Shown in pieces: positions 1-12,600 of a stretch of DNA of 64,000 nucleotides. Positions within the stretch are counted from its first letter, which is position 1, and the number at the start of each line of letters is the position of its first letter. Made by a program: the position numbers and the translations under genes. The stretch comes from Duganella sp. BJB480. GTDB lineage: Bacteria > Pseudomonadota > Gammaproteobacteria > Burkholderiales > Burkholderiaceae_D. The DNA lies in the NCBI GenBank assembly GCA_003416985.1, contig QVIN01000002.1, forward strand, positions 124,001 to 188,000, read 5' to 3'. The notes below the pieces were generated by a model that was not told the origin of the DNA, ran no database searches, and saw only the letters and a list, made by a program, of their open reading frames with translations.

Positions 1-3
1 GGC

Positions 4-2691
<2,688 letters not shown>

Positions 2692-2768
2692 CGTGCCGGT
2701 TGCGTGCACGGAGAAATTAATGTAGTATTTTATATGCCAGTTTAATTTCACGCGCCATCCAGTCCATC

Positions 2769-3164
2769 ATGAACCCACTGCCCCTGACTCCCGAATCGAT
2801 CGCCACGCTGGTCCACGCGTTCTACGACGAGGTGCGCGCCGACCCCGTGCTGCAGCCGGTGTTCGACGGCGCCATCGGCGACAACTGGACGCCGCACCTG
2901 GCCCGCATGGTCGACTTCTGGTGCACCGTCATGCTGGGCAGCCGCAACTTCCAGGGCAACGTCTTCGGCAAGCACATGCTGCTGGACGGCGTCACGCCGG
3001 AGCACTTCCTGCGCTGGCTGACGCTGTTCGAAGCCGCCGCCACTCGCCTGTTCAACCCAGTCGACGCCGCCGAATTCAAGACCGTCGCCCGCCGCATCGC
3101 GGCCAGCCTGCAATACGGATTTTTCGGCGAAGTGAAAATCGCCTCACCCCAGGAGCCGTCATGA
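2769..3164 (+). CDS. Group III truncated haemoglobin
   Basis: Small haem globin of the trHb III (P) type, 131 aa. The family pattern is visible: FYDEVRADPVLQPVF near residues 18-32, the W..HL..MVDFW segment at 40-51, and His69 in GKHMLL as the proximal haem ligand by alignment with known trHb III proteins. These proteins are linked to nitric oxide or oxygen chemistry in the cytoplasm; the exact role is not established. Its stop overlaps the start of the DUF1971 gene (ATGA), so the two are translationally coupled. The AT-rich leader at about 2718-2745 contains an imperfect inverted repeat faintly like an NsrR site (TGTAGTAT / ATATGCCA), too weak to call. Confidence 0.88.
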   Translation: MNPLPLTPESIATLVHAFYDEVRADPVLQPVFDGAIGDNWTPHLARMVDFWCTVMLGSRNFQGNVFGKHMLLDGVTPEHFLRWLTLFEAAATRLFNPVDAAEFKTVARRIAASLQYGFFGEVKIASPQEPS

Positions 3165-3442
3165 AAACCATCCCCGCCAACGTCGCCCACTACCGCAGCA
3201 GCCCCGTCTTCACGCAGGACACCGTGCCGGCCGCCCTGCGCCGCGCCCACACCACCGCCGACGACGTGTGGGGCCGCATCACAGTGCTGGAAGGGAGCCT
3301 GCTGTACCGCATCACCGATCCCTCGCAGCCGGCCGAGGAAGTGCTGCTCACACCCGAGCGCCACGGCGTGGTCGAACCGCGCGTCGAGCACGAAGTGCAG
3401 GTGGTCGGGCCGGTGCGCTTCCAGGTCGACTTCCACCGCTGA
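3161..3442 (+). CDS. DUF1971 (YeaR / TehB N-terminal-like) protein
   Basis: A 93-aa small beta-barrel protein of the DUF1971 family, recognised by the VWGRITVLEGSLLYRI core and the C-terminal PRVEHEVQVVGPVRFQVDFHR pattern. E. coli YeaR belongs to this family and responds to nitrate and nitric oxide; its biochemical activity is not known. The ATG at 3161 overlaps the stop of the truncated haemoglobin gene by four bases (ATGA), making a two-gene unit. The pairing of a globin with a YeaR-like protein suggests a shared response to nitrosative or redox stress; this is inference from family knowledge and position. Confidence 0.82.
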   Translation: MKTIPANVAHYRSSPVFTQDTVPAALRRAHTTADDVWGRITVLEGSLLYRITDPSQPAEEVLLTPERHGVVEPRVEHEVQVVGPVRFQVDFHR

Positions 3443-3556
3443 TCCGCCATCGGATCGCGCGCATCATGGACTAGCGTTTTTCGGCCGGATTGGCCTCCCG
3501 CAGGCCGCGATCGGTCTCCTAGAATGGACGCATCAACCACTTCGAGGGAGCACACC

Positions 3557-4006
3557 ATGAACGCACGTATCGATTTCTACAACGCCTCGCCGGACGCGAT
3601 GAAGGCCATGATCGCGCTGGAAGTCGCGGTCAACAAGCTGGGACTGGAGGCGCCGCTGCTGGAACTGGTGAAGCTGCGCTCGTCGCAGATCAACGGCTGC
3701 GCCTACTGCGTCGACATGCACACCACCGACGCCCGCAAGGCCGGCGAGACCGAACGGCGCCTGCACGGCGTGGCGGTCTGGCGCGAGACGCCCTTCTTCA
3801 CCGAACGCGAACGCGCCGCGCTGGCGTGGACCGAGGCCCTGACCCGGCTGGCCGCCACCCACGCGCCGGACGCCGACTACGAACTGCTGCGGGCGCAGTT
3901 CTCGCCGAAGGAGCAAGTGGACCTGACGCTGGCGATCAATACCATCAACGGGTGGAACCGCCTGGCCGTCGGCTTCCGCAAAATGCCGCCGCCAATTGTG
4001 TCGTAA
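3557..4006 (+). CDS. AhpD-like carboxymuconolactone decarboxylase family protein
   Basis: A 149-aa all-helical CMD/AhpD-fold protein. The hallmark is the CxxC with a downstream His (Cys48-A-Y-Cys51 ... His55), the redox-active thiol site of alkylhydroperoxidase D-type proteins. The family gives peroxide-reducing or related thiol chemistry in the cytosol; the substrate cannot be read from sequence. The start at 3557 is supported by a GAGGGAG ribosome-binding site at 3544-3550. It lies 114 bases after the DUF1971 gene on the same strand and may belong to the same stress-response neighbourhood, but it has its own leader. Confidence 0.88.
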   Translation: MNARIDFYNASPDAMKAMIALEVAVNKLGLEAPLLELVKLRSSQINGCAYCVDMHTTDARKAGETERRLHGVAVWRETPFFTERERAALAWTEALTRLAATHAPDADYELLRAQFSPKEQVDLTLAINTINGWNRLAVGFRKMPPPIVS

Positions 4007-4142
4007 ACGTCCGGGACCAGCCAGACCGGCAAGCCGCCGAAAACCCCGTCCATATCAAGGACGGCCCTTAGGCAAGCTTGCCGTTTGCATCACGTGATAA
4101 CGCTCCCAACATGCAATTTGTTGCCGATGAACAACGGGAATG

Positions 4143-4155
4143 TGACAATTTGTCA
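4143..4155. promoter_or_regulatory. Inverted repeat upstream of the porin-like gene
   Basis: TGACAATTTGTCA is a perfect 6-bp inverted repeat around a central T, about 95 bases before the ATG of the porin-like gene. It could be an operator for the two-gene unit downstream. The regulator is not known and a chance palindrome of this length is possible. Confidence 0.3.
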
Positions 4156-4249
4156 GAAAAACACCCACGCCCCCTCCTCCCCGGGCCACACTAAATAAGG
4201 CGCACAACACCACCTATAACGTCGCCATCAACTTACGGAGGGGTACACG

Positions 4250-5449
4250 ATGAAACAACCCAAGCTTGCGATCACCACCTTAGCAGTCCTTAGTGCCCTG
4301 GCCGCGTCCGCGCATGCGCAGGACGGCATGCCCATCACCGTCAGTGGCTTCGGCACCGGCGCCATGACCATGACCAACTCCGACCAGGCCGAATTCAACC
4401 GCGTCAACCAGGCCGGCGGCGTCGGCAAGGACGCCCGTCCCGGCGTCGATTCCAACTTCGGCGTCCAGGTCACGGCGAAGTGGAGCGACACCGTCTCCTT
4501 CACCGCCCAGGGCCTGGTGCGCAAGTCCCCCATCCATGACCAATTCGGCGCCGAGCTGGCATGGGCCTTCGCCAAGATCAAACTCAACGACGACTTCTCG
4601 CTGCGACTCGGCCGCGTCGGCCTGCCGGTCTACATGATCTCCGACGTGCGCAACGTCGGCTACGCCAACACCATGCTGCGTCCGCCCAACGAGGTGTACC
4701 GCCAGGTCAACGTCGACAACGCCGACGGCGGCGACGTGGTCTACCAGCACAGCTTCGGCGACACCACCGTCACCGCGCAGGCGGCGATCGGCCGCGCCAA
4801 GGTGCGCTCGGCCGACAGCAACGTGGAGTTCAAGCCGGTGATCTCGACCCAGCTGGTGGTCGAGAACGGTCCGTTCACCTATCGCCTCGGCCGTTCGCAG
4901 GCCAGCTTCGGCGTCTACGACAATTCCAGCCTGACCGGGCTGGTGGCCACGCTCAACAAGGTCGGCCTGAGCTCGGTGGCGAACGAGGTCAAGCTCACCG
5001 ACATCAAGGGCACCTTCACCTCGGCCGGCATCGCCATGGACTACAACAACATCATCGGCCAGGCCGAATACGCCAAGCGCAAGACCGAAACGCGCCTGGT
5101 GCCGGACACCAGCTCCTGGTACATCATGGCCGGCTACCGCTACGGCAAGTTCGTGCCGTTCATCGTGCACGGCGACGTCAAGCAGGACAGCATCCGCGAC
5201 TTCGCCACGATGCCCACCACCGGCCCGCTGGGCCCGCTGACCGCCGGCACCAACGCCGCCATCAAGGCCGGCCTGCAATCGACCACCGGCATCGGCCTGC
5301 GCTGGGACTTCTACAAGTCGGCCGCGTTCAAGGTGCAGATGGACCGCATCAAGACGCGCGACGGCGACGGCTACTTCCTCAACGCCAAGCCAGGCTTTGC
5401 GGGCAGCACCGTCAACGTGTACGCCGCCGCCATCGATTTCGTCTTCTGA
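4250..5449 (+). CDS. Porin-like outer-membrane beta-barrel protein
   Basis: A 399-aa exported protein with a clear signal peptide (cleavage after AHA, about residue 23). The mature part has alternating polar and hydrophobic strands and ends in aromatic IDFVF, typical of outer-membrane barrels. It lacks the standard features of the trimeric porin further along the window, so I only call it porin-like. A GGAGGGG ribosome-binding site precedes the ATG. It is followed 11 bases later by a small binding-protein-like gene that ends at a terminator, so the two form an operon. Together they may bind and admit an anion such as phosphate; that is inference from the partner's family. Confidence 0.72.
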   Translation: MKQPKLAITTLAVLSALAASAHAQDGMPITVSGFGTGAMTMTNSDQAEFNRVNQAGGVGKDARPGVDSNFGVQVTAKWSDTVSFTAQGLVRKSPIHDQFGAELAWAFAKIKLNDDFSLRLGRVGLPVYMISDVRNVGYANTMLRPPNEVYRQVNVDNADGGDVVYQHSFGDTTVTAQAAIGRAKVRSADSNVEFKPVISTQLVVENGPFTYRLGRSQASFGVYDNSSLTGLVATLNKVGLSSVANEVKLTDIKGTFTSAGIAMDYNNIIGQAEYAKRKTETRLVPDTSSWYIMAGYRYGKFVPFIVHGDVKQDSIRDFATMPTTGPLGPLTAGTNAAIKAGLQSTTGIGLRWDFYKSAAFKVQMDRIKTRDGDGYFLNAKPGFAGSTVNVYAAAIDFVF

Positions 5450-5460
5450 GGAGAGTCCAC

Positions 5461-5871
5461 ATGAAAACGACAATCGCAAAAGTATTGCTGGCGGCCGGCG
5501 CATGGCTGGCCGTGGCGCCCGTGTTCGCGACCGAGATCGTGGTCATCGTCAGCCCGAAGAATCCGGCCACCCGCATGTTCAGCGAACAGGCGGCCCAGTT
5601 CTTCCTCGGGAAGTCGACGCTGTTCACGCCGATCGAGCACACCGACGGCCCGCTGCGCAACGAGTTCTATAAAAAAGTGCTGGACAAGGACGCCACCCAG
5701 GTCAAGGCCATCTGGTCCAAGCTGGTGTTCACCGGCAAGGCCAGCGCGCCGAAGGAGCTCGGCTCCAGCGCCGAGGTGAAGAAGGCCGTGGCGGCCGATC
5801 CGCAGGCCATCGGCTACATCGAGAAGTCGCAGGTCGACGACACCGTCAAGGTCATCCTCACGGTGCAGTAG
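5461..5871 (+). CDS. Small periplasmic PstS-like (phosphate-binding-like) protein
   Basis: A 136-aa exported protein with a signal peptide (cleavage after VFA). The rest resembles one lobe of PstS-type periplasmic binding proteins: an EIVVIVSPKNP start, QAAQFFLGK and the C-terminal ADPQAIGYIEKSQVDDTVKVI, where IGYI is typical of this family. At this length it cannot be a full two-lobe transporter component, and no permease or ATPase lies nearby, so a role as a binding or accessory factor for the porin-like protein is more likely. The start has a GAGGAG ribosome-binding site. The gene is closed by a strong hairpin terminator. Confidence 0.75.
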   Translation: MKTTIAKVLLAAGAWLAVAPVFATEIVVIVSPKNPATRMFSEQAAQFFLGKSTLFTPIEHTDGPLRNEFYKKVLDKDATQVKAIWSKLVFTGKASAPKELGSSAEVKKAVAADPQAIGYIEKSQVDDTVKVILTVQ

Positions 5872-5891
5872 GCCCGCGCAGCACGACACAA

Positions 5892-5915
5892 GGCGCCGCG
5901 AGGCGCCTTTTTTTT
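5892..5915 (+). terminator. Rho-independent terminator
   Basis: The stem GGCGCC / GGCGCC (5892-5897 and 5902-5907) with loop GCGA is followed by eight T residues at 5908-5915. It sits 20 bases after the stop of the PstS-like gene and just before the convergent MATE gene end. Confidence 0.88.
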
Positions 5916-5916
5916 G

Positions 5917-7299
5917 TCAGCCTTCGACCACGATGGCCGGCCGCAGCCGCTTGCGCGACGCCTTCGCGTGCGGCACCCAGGCGTGGGTCTGCCAGCGGCG
6001 CCACATGATCAGGCCGCGTATCCATTCGTCGGCCGCGTAGGCGATCCACACGCCCGGCAAGCCCCAGCCCAGCACCACGCCCAGCAGCCAGCTACCGCCG
6101 GCCAGCACCAGCAGCATCGACAAGGCGCCCGCCATCACGGGAAAGCGCGCGTCGCCGGCGGCGCGCAGCGCGTTGATCACCACCAGGTTGAAGGTGCGGC
6201 CCGGTTCCAGCGCCACGGTCAGCCACAGCAGCGTAGCGCCGGCCGCGATGATCTCCTGGTCCTGGGTGAACCAGCCCAGCAGCCAGCGGCCCAGCAGCGC
6301 GGCGCAGGCCGCGATCAGCACGCACACCACCAGCCCGCGCGCCAGCGCGCGCCTCACCACGCCGTGCGCCTCGCGCAGCCGTCCGGCGCCGATCAGGTAG
6401 CCCACCACGATCTCCACCGCCAGCCCGGTGGCGATGCTGAACATCATCACCCCGCCCATCAGTTGCAGCACGTAGGCCTGCGTGGCCAGCGACTTGGCGC
6501 CCAGCTCGGCCGCCGTGGCCACGCTGACCATGAAGGCCAGCCGCCAGGCGATGTTCTCGGCCGCGCCGGGCAGGCCGATGTGCAGCACCGCGCCCAGTTC
6601 GCGGCGCGGCAGGCGCCACCAGTCGTCGCGCGCCACGCGGATGTGCAGGTGCACGCGCCACATCAGCAGGTGCAGCGCCAGGCCGATGGCGCGGCTGACC
6701 GCCAGCGCCACCGCGTAGCCCGGCAAGCCCATGGCCGGCAGCGGTCCCCAGCCGTGCATCATCGGGATCGCCAGCGCCAGGTGGCTGACGTGCATGATCA
6801 CCAGCACCGCCAGCGTGTCGCGCGTGCGCAGGTGGGCCCGCATCACGCTGGCCATCGAGGCGTTCCAGGCGTCGAGCAGCATGGCCGGCGCCAGCGCCTG
6901 CAGGAACGGCGCGGCCAGCGGCAGCACCTCGGCCGGCGCGTTGAGCAGGCGCAGCAGGCCGTTCGCGCCCAGCAGCGCCATCAGGCCGGTGACCGCGCCC
7001 AGCCAGGTGCTGGCGCCGACCACCGCGCAGGCCACCCGGTTGGCGGCCTCGCGCTGGCCGCCGCCGAGGTTTTGCGTGACCACCACGCTGACGCCGGCGC
7101 CGATGATGCGGAACAGGATGAACAAGGTGGCCGACACCTGGCTGGCGATGGCGAAGGCGCCGCCGGCCTCGTCCGAGATGCGCGACGCCAGCGCCGTGCC
7201 GATGACGCTGGAGGCGATCGCCAGCCCCAATTCCACCAGCAGCGGCCAGGCCAGGTTGAACATGGGCGGCGTGCGGATCGGGGTTTTGGCGGCGGGCAT
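5917..7299 (-). CDS. MATE family multidrug / metabolite efflux transporter
   Basis: A 460-aa inner-membrane protein with about twelve hydrophobic segments in the two-bundle arrangement of MATE exporters. Characteristic pieces include NLAWPLLVELGLAIASSVIGTALASRI near the N-terminus, FRIIGAGVSVVVTQNLGGGQ (residues about 61-80), and the second-half equivalent SIATGLAVEIVVGYLIGAGR. MATE proteins export cationic drugs or metabolites using Na+ or H+ gradients; the substrate cannot be predicted. An alternative start at internal Met13 is possible. It is convergent with the PstS-like gene and divergent from the binding-protein gene at 7446. Confidence 0.9.
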   Translation of the reverse strand: MPAAKTPIRTPPMFNLAWPLLVELGLAIASSVIGTALASRISDEAGGAFAIASQVSATLFILFRIIGAGVSVVVTQNLGGGQREAANRVACAVVGASTWLGAVTGLMALLGANGLLRLLNAPAEVLPLAAPFLQALAPAMLLDAWNASMASVMRAHLRTRDTLAVLVIMHVSHLALAIPMMHGWGPLPAMGLPGYAVALAVSRAIGLALHLLMWRVHLHIRVARDDWWRLPRRELGAVLHIGLPGAAENIAWRLAFMVSVATAAELGAKSLATQAYVLQLMGGVMMFSIATGLAVEIVVGYLIGAGRLREAHGVVRRALARGLVVCVLIAACAALLGRWLLGWFTQDQEIIAAGATLLWLTVALEPGRTFNLVVINALRAAGDARFPVMAGALSMLLVLAGGSWLLGVVLGWGLPGVWIAYAADEWIRGLIMWRRWQTHAWVPHAKASRKRLRPAIVVEG

Positions 7300-7445
7300 G
7301 TGGTTCCGGAAGGTGAATGTTGCTAACAGGTCTTAGTTTACATCAACTGGAAGCGCTGTCAGGGTATCCATTGAAACAATCTATGGCTGTAGAATCGTTA
7401 GCAAAGGATACACTTTCGCTGAATCAACCAGACATAACTATCATA

Positions 7446-8372
7446 GTGCGATTTACCCCCTCCACCGTCGTCCGTTTGTGCGCCTTGCTGCTGGGCTTAC
7501 TCGGCGGGTGGGCCAACGCCCAGGCGTTGACGGTGTTGTATCCCGACATCGGCGAACCCTACCGCACCGTGTTCATGGAAATCATCCAGGGCATCGAGGA
7601 GCAATCCCGGACCAGGCCGCGCACCATCGCCCTGTCGGCCGGCGGCGATCCGGCGGAACTGCGCAACGCCCTCAAGAACGGCAAGGTGGTGATCGCCCTC
7701 GGCCGCCAGGGCTTGAAGGCCGCCTCCCTGCTCGATCCGGCGCAGGCCGTGGTGATCGGCGGCGTCGGCACGGTGCCGGACGCCGAGCGCCTGAGCGGCA
7801 TCAGCCTGACGCCCGATCCCGCCCTGCTGTTCGCCATGCTCAAGAGCCTGCTGCCGGGCATGCGCCGGGTGCTGGTGGTCTACAACCCGGCCGCCAACGA
7901 GGGGCAGATCCGGCTGGCCCGCGAGGCGGCCCGCAACCTGGGGCTGGAGCTGGTCGCGCTGGAGGCGCGCGACCTGGCCGGCGCCGCGCGCGCCTACGAG
8001 GCCCAGTTCGCCGCCGCCGACGGCCGCCGCGACGCGCTCTGGCTGCCGCAGGACGCCACCACCGTCGAGGAGACCACCATCCTGCCGCTGGTGCTGAAGG
8101 AATCGTGGAGCCGCAACCTGCCGGTGTTTTCCAGCAGCGTGCTGCACGTCAAGAAAGGCGTGTTGTTCGGCCTGTATCCGAACAATGTGCAACTGGGCCG
8201 CGACCTGGCCGCGCTGGCCCTGTCGCTGCAAAACGGCGACACGTCGAAACGCGGCGTGACCCCGTTGCGCGCGGTGCGCAGCGCGCTCAATTCCCGCACC
8301 GCCAGCCACATCGGCCTGAATCTTGTCTCCAGCCAACAACGGAGCTTCGACGCGGTCTTCCCCGAGCCCTAG
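7446..8372 (+). CDS. ABC_sub_bind-type periplasmic binding protein (first copy)
   Basis: Exported protein of the PF04392-like ABC substrate-binding family, about 308 aa from the GTG at 7446, which places a signal peptide directly at the N-terminus (cleavage around ANAQ). An upstream ATG at 7383 would add 21 residues before the signal and is less likely. Family blocks include ALTVLYPDIGEPYRTVFMEI, VVIALGRQGL, GISLTPDPALLF, VLVVYNPAANEGQI and SSSVLHVKKGVLFGLYPNN. No permease or ATPase is nearby. It is followed by a clear paralogue and then a giant sensor kinase, so it is more likely a ligand presenter for signalling than a transport component. Confidence 0.82.
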   Translation: MRFTPSTVVRLCALLLGLLGGWANAQALTVLYPDIGEPYRTVFMEIIQGIEEQSRTRPRTIALSAGGDPAELRNALKNGKVVIALGRQGLKAASLLDPAQAVVIGGVGTVPDAERLSGISLTPDPALLFAMLKSLLPGMRRVLVVYNPAANEGQIRLAREAARNLGLELVALEARDLAGAARAYEAQFAAADGRRDALWLPQDATTVEETTILPLVLKESWSRNLPVFSSSVLHVKKGVLFGLYPNNVQLGRDLAALALSLQNGDTSKRGVTPLRAVRSALNSRTASHIGLNLVSSQQRSFDAVFPEP

Positions 8373-8483
8373 CGCCCCGGCCGCTTGCGGCAATTTAATT
8401 TCCAGATTGCAAAGTCTCGGCTTATACTATGAAAGCATCTTAAGCGGGCCCGTCCTGGCGCCGTGGTAGCCATGCGGCAAAGT

Positions 8484-9632
8484 ATGATGAAAAAAACACT
8501 ATTTAAACTACGGCGGCTGAGACGCGCCGGCGCCCTGCTGCTGGTCGGCGTGACCGGCGCGACCCAGGCGGGCGGCGGCGTGATGCCTTCGGGCATAGCG
8601 CTGGTGAGCGCCAGCGCCGCCCACGGCGGCATGCTGCTGGCGCCGCTGGATCCGGTCGCGCCGCCGTTGCAAACTCCGTTGCAAAACCCGTTGCGCGACG
8701 ACGTGCGCCCCGTCACCCTGGCCCAGCTGGAAGACCAGCTGCGCCGTCCCGAATTGCAGGCCTCGATCGGCAAGGGCAGCATCGCCGTCGTCTATCCCAA
8801 CGTCGAGGAGCCGTTCCGCTCGGCCTTCATCGCCATGATCCAGGGCATCGAGGAGCGCACCAAGCTCAAGGTGCGCAGCTACCCGGTCGATCCCAAGGTC
8901 GACACGGCCGAGCTGAACGCCACGCTCAAGCGCAACGGCACCAAGGTGGTGATCGCGCTGGGCCGCCAGGGCTTGAACGCCACCGCCGGGCTGGACCGCG
9001 AGATCGCCGTGCTGGCCGGCGGCGTGCTGCTGCTGTCCGACGCCGAGAACGTGATGGGCATCAGCATGACGCCCGATCCGGCCATGTTGTTCTCGCGCCT
9101 GCGCGCGCTGCTGCCGGAACTCAAGCGCGTGATCGTGGTCTACAACCCGCAGAAGTCCGAATGGCTGGTCAAGCTGGCGCGCGACGCGGCCAAGGCCCAG
9201 GGACTCGAGCTGCAGGCCCACGTGGCCGGCGACCTGGCCCGCGCGGCCCAGCTGTATCCGCAGCTGATCGCCGCCGCCGACCCGCGCCACGACGCCGTCT
9301 GGCTGCCGCACGACAGCACCACCGTCGAGGAAAGCACCATCCTGCCGCTGGTGCTGCGCGAGTCGTGGAACAGCGGCGTGCCGCTGTTCTCCAGCAACGT
9401 GCTGCACGTGAAGAAGGGCGCGCTGTTCGCCATGGTGCCCGACAACGTCGAGCTGGGCCGCACCCTGGCCGCCTCGGCGCTGGGCGTGATCGCCGGCGAC
9501 GTGCGGCGCCGTCCGCTGGTGCCGCTGCGCGAGCTGCAGACCGCCATCAACCTTCGTACCGCCAGCCACATCGGCCTGCACCTGGGCGCCGTGCAACAGC
9601 GCAGTTTTGACTTTGTCTATCCTCAGCCCTGA
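8484..9632 (+). CDS. ABC_sub_bind-type periplasmic binding protein (second copy)
   Basis: Paralogue of the preceding gene, about 382 aa from ATG 8484 (ATGs at 8472 and 8487 are alternatives). It has an N-terminal signal (MMKKTLFKLRRLRR then a hydrophobic stretch) and about 70 extra residues before the shared domain. Blocks matching the first copy include GSIAVVYPNVEEPFRSAF, KVVIALGRQGLNA, GISMTPDPAMLF, VIVVYNPQKSEWLVKLA and SSNVLHVKKGALFAMVPDNVELG. Its TGA overlaps the ATG of the sensor kinase by one base (TGATG at 9630-9634), so the two are translationally coupled. I infer it feeds ligand information to the kinase's periplasmic CHASE8-like domain. Confidence 0.85.
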   Translation: MMKKTLFKLRRLRRAGALLLVGVTGATQAGGGVMPSGIALVSASAAHGGMLLAPLDPVAPPLQTPLQNPLRDDVRPVTLAQLEDQLRRPELQASIGKGSIAVVYPNVEEPFRSAFIAMIQGIEERTKLKVRSYPVDPKVDTAELNATLKRNGTKVVIALGRQGLNATAGLDREIAVLAGGVLLLSDAENVMGISMTPDPAMLFSRLRALLPELKRVIVVYNPQKSEWLVKLARDAAKAQGLELQAHVAGDLARAAQLYPQLIAAADPRHDAVWLPHDSTTVEESTILPLVLRESWNSGVPLFSSNVLHVKKGALFAMVPDNVELGRTLAASALGVIAGDVRRRPLVPLRELQTAINLRTASHIGLHLGAVQQRSFDFVYPQP

Positions 9633-12600
9633 TGATCTCCATAGTCCGTAATTTCTTACGCAATACCGGTTTCCAGCGCCAGTTGACCGTCATCGTCTCC
9701 GGCGCCATCCTGGGCCTGGCCGTGTTCTCGGCGCTGATGAACTCGTGGGAAGCCAACGCCCGCATGCGCGACTACTTCATCGGCCAGGGCCAGCGCATCG
9801 CCGACAACCTGGCGCGCCAGAGCACGCTGGCGCTGCTGTTCCACTCGGCCGAGAACGCCCGCGAGGTGGTCAACTCCACGCTGTCCTTCCCGGACGTGGC
9901 GGCGCTGCAGATCATGGACGCCAAGGGCAAGGTGCTGCTGTCGCGGGTGGTGGCGGGCGCCAAGCTCGACGTGGCCAACCTGGGCCAGCCGGTCTCCGCG
10001 CACGCCGGCCTGGTCGGCGAGACCTCCGACGGCTGGCTGTTCACCGCGCCGGTGTACGGCGGCCAGAGCGAGGCCTCGCCGTTCGAGCTGCAGGAACACC
10101 AGCAGCAGCTGCTGGGCTATGTCCACGTGCAGATCGCCAAGAGCACGCTCAAGCGGCTGACCTGGTCGCTCCTGCTGGGCAACCTGGCGCTGACCCTGTC
10201 GTTCGCCGTGGTGCTGCTGGTGCTGGGCCGCCTGCTGACGCGCCACATGATCAATCCGCTCAACGCGCTGTCGACGCTGATGCGCCGCGCCGAGGCGGGC
10301 GAATCGGGCATGCGCGCCGCCCCGGCCGGCCCGCGCGACCTGATCGAGATGGCGCACGCCTTCAACCAGATGATGAACGTGCTGGAGCAGCGCGAGGCCG
10401 AACTGAAGGACTCGCGCGACGCCGCCGTCAACATGGCGCAGATGAAGGCGCAGTTCGCCGCCACCGTCAGCCACGAGGTCCGCACCCCGCTCAACGGCGT
10501 GGTCGGCATGCTCGACATGCTCAAGGAAACCCGCCTGACGCCGCGCCAGCAGGAGTTCGTCGACGTGGCGTGGAACTCGTCGCGCACGCTGATCGCGCTG
10601 ATCAACAACATCCTCGACTTCTCCAAGATGGAGGCTGGCAAGCTCAAGCTGGAGGAGACCGAGTTCTGCCTCGGCACCCTACTGTCCGAGGTGCTGGAAC
10701 TGGTGGCCCGTCCGGCCCAGCAGAAAGGCGTGGCCCTGAACTGGACCGTCGCGCCCGACGTGCCGGCCCGCATCGCCGGCGATTCGCTGCGGCTGCGCCA
10801 GATCCTCATCAACCTGGTCGGCAACGCCGTCAAGTTCACCGACCACGGCGAGGTGGCGGTGGACGTCGCGCTGGCGCCCGGCGCCGCGTTCGGCCTGCGC
10901 TTCGAGGTGCGCGACACCGGCATCGGCATGAGCGAGGAGGTGCGCCGCCACCTGTTCGAAGCCTACGTCCAGCCCGACCCGAGCACCACGCGCCGCTACG
11001 GCGGCACCGGCCTCGGCCTGGCCATCTGCAAGCAGCTGGTCGAGCTGCTGGGCGGCGAGATCGGTGTCGACAGCGTGACCGGCGCCGGCACCACCTTCCG
11101 CTTCACCATCGCCTGCCGCGCCGCGCAGCAGCAGGTGGCGGCGCCGCCGCTGCCGATGCGCCCGCCGGTCGCCATCGCCGCCGCGCCGCTGCCGTCGCCG
11201 TCGCCGACGCTCAGCCCGGTCCCGATGCCGGAGCGCCAGTTCCGCGTGCTGGTGGCCGAGGACAACCGCACCAACCAGATGGTGGCCGCCGGCATGCTGG
11301 CGATGAACGGCTGCGTCTGCGAATTCGCGGCCGACGGCGTCGAGGCGGTGCGCGCCGCCCAGCGCGAGCGCTTCGACCTGATCCTGATGGATTGCAGCAT
11401 GCCGGAGATGGACGGCTACGAGGCCACGGCCCACATCCGCCTGGCCGAGCTGGCCATGGGCCGGCGCACGCCGCTGGTGGCGATGACCGCCAACACCCAG
11501 GCCGGCGACGCCGAGAAATGCCTGGCCGCCGGCATGGACGACTACCTGGCCAAGCCGATCACGCTGGTCGAGCTGCGCCACAAGCTGGAGAAATGGCTGC
11601 CGCACGGCGGCCCGCTGGCCGCGCCGCTGCAACCGCCGCCGGCCGCGTACGCCAACGCCGGCGCCGGCCGCAGCTACGGCGGCCCCTGCCCGGTCGACCC
11701 GGCCGTGTTCGACAAGCTGCGCGAAGTGCTGGGCGACACCCTGCCGCACGCCGTCACGCCCTACCTGGAGGACACGCCGGCCTGCCTGGACGAGCTGGAG
11801 CAGGCCGTGCTGGCCGGCGACATGGCCACCGCCCGCGCCCGCGCGCACGCGCTCAAGGGCTCGTCGGGCAACTTCGGCGCCGAGACGCTGGCCCAGCTGG
11901 CGCAGCAGGCCGAGCACTTCGCGGCCGAACGCCAGCCGGAACAGATCGAACCGCTGCTGGCGCCGCTGCGCGCGCACTACGAGGCGCTGGCCGCCTTCCT
12001 GCACGCCGAGATCAGCGACGCCGCCCCACAACAGGCGCAGGCGGCCGACGACCGTCCGCAGGTGCTGGTGGTGGACGACGACCGCAGCACCCGCAGCACG
12101 CTGCGCCACACCTTGCAGCGCGACGGCTTCCACGTCGAGGAGGCGGCCGACGGCGCCGCCGCGCTGGCCATGCTGGCGCGCTTCCAGCCCGACGTGATCC
12201 TGATGGACGCGATGATGCCGGTGATGGACGGCTTCACCGCCTGCGCCCGCATGCAGGAGCTGCCCAACGCCGGCGCCGTGCCGGTGCTGATGATCACGGC
12301 GCTGCAGGACAACTCCTCGGTCGAGCGCGCGTTCGCGGCCGGCGCCAGCGACTACATCCCCAAGCCCATCCACTACGCCGTGCTGTCGCAGCGGGTGCGC
12401 CGCATCATCGAGGCCAACCGCGCCGAGAAGCGCATCCGCCACCTGGCCTACAACGACGTGCTGACCAACCTGCCCAACCGCACCCTGTTCTTCGAGCTGC
12501 TGGCCGCCAGCATCGACCAGGCGCGCGTGGCCGCCGACGGCAGCCAGGTTGCGGTGCTGTTCATGGACCTGGACCGCTTCAAGTACGTCAACGACAACCT

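Noticed and set aside
4280..5503. 407-residue minus-strand frame over the porin-like gene
   Set aside because: Antisense shadow with low-complexity Val/Asp/Gly/His content; the plus strand has signal peptide and ribosome-binding site.
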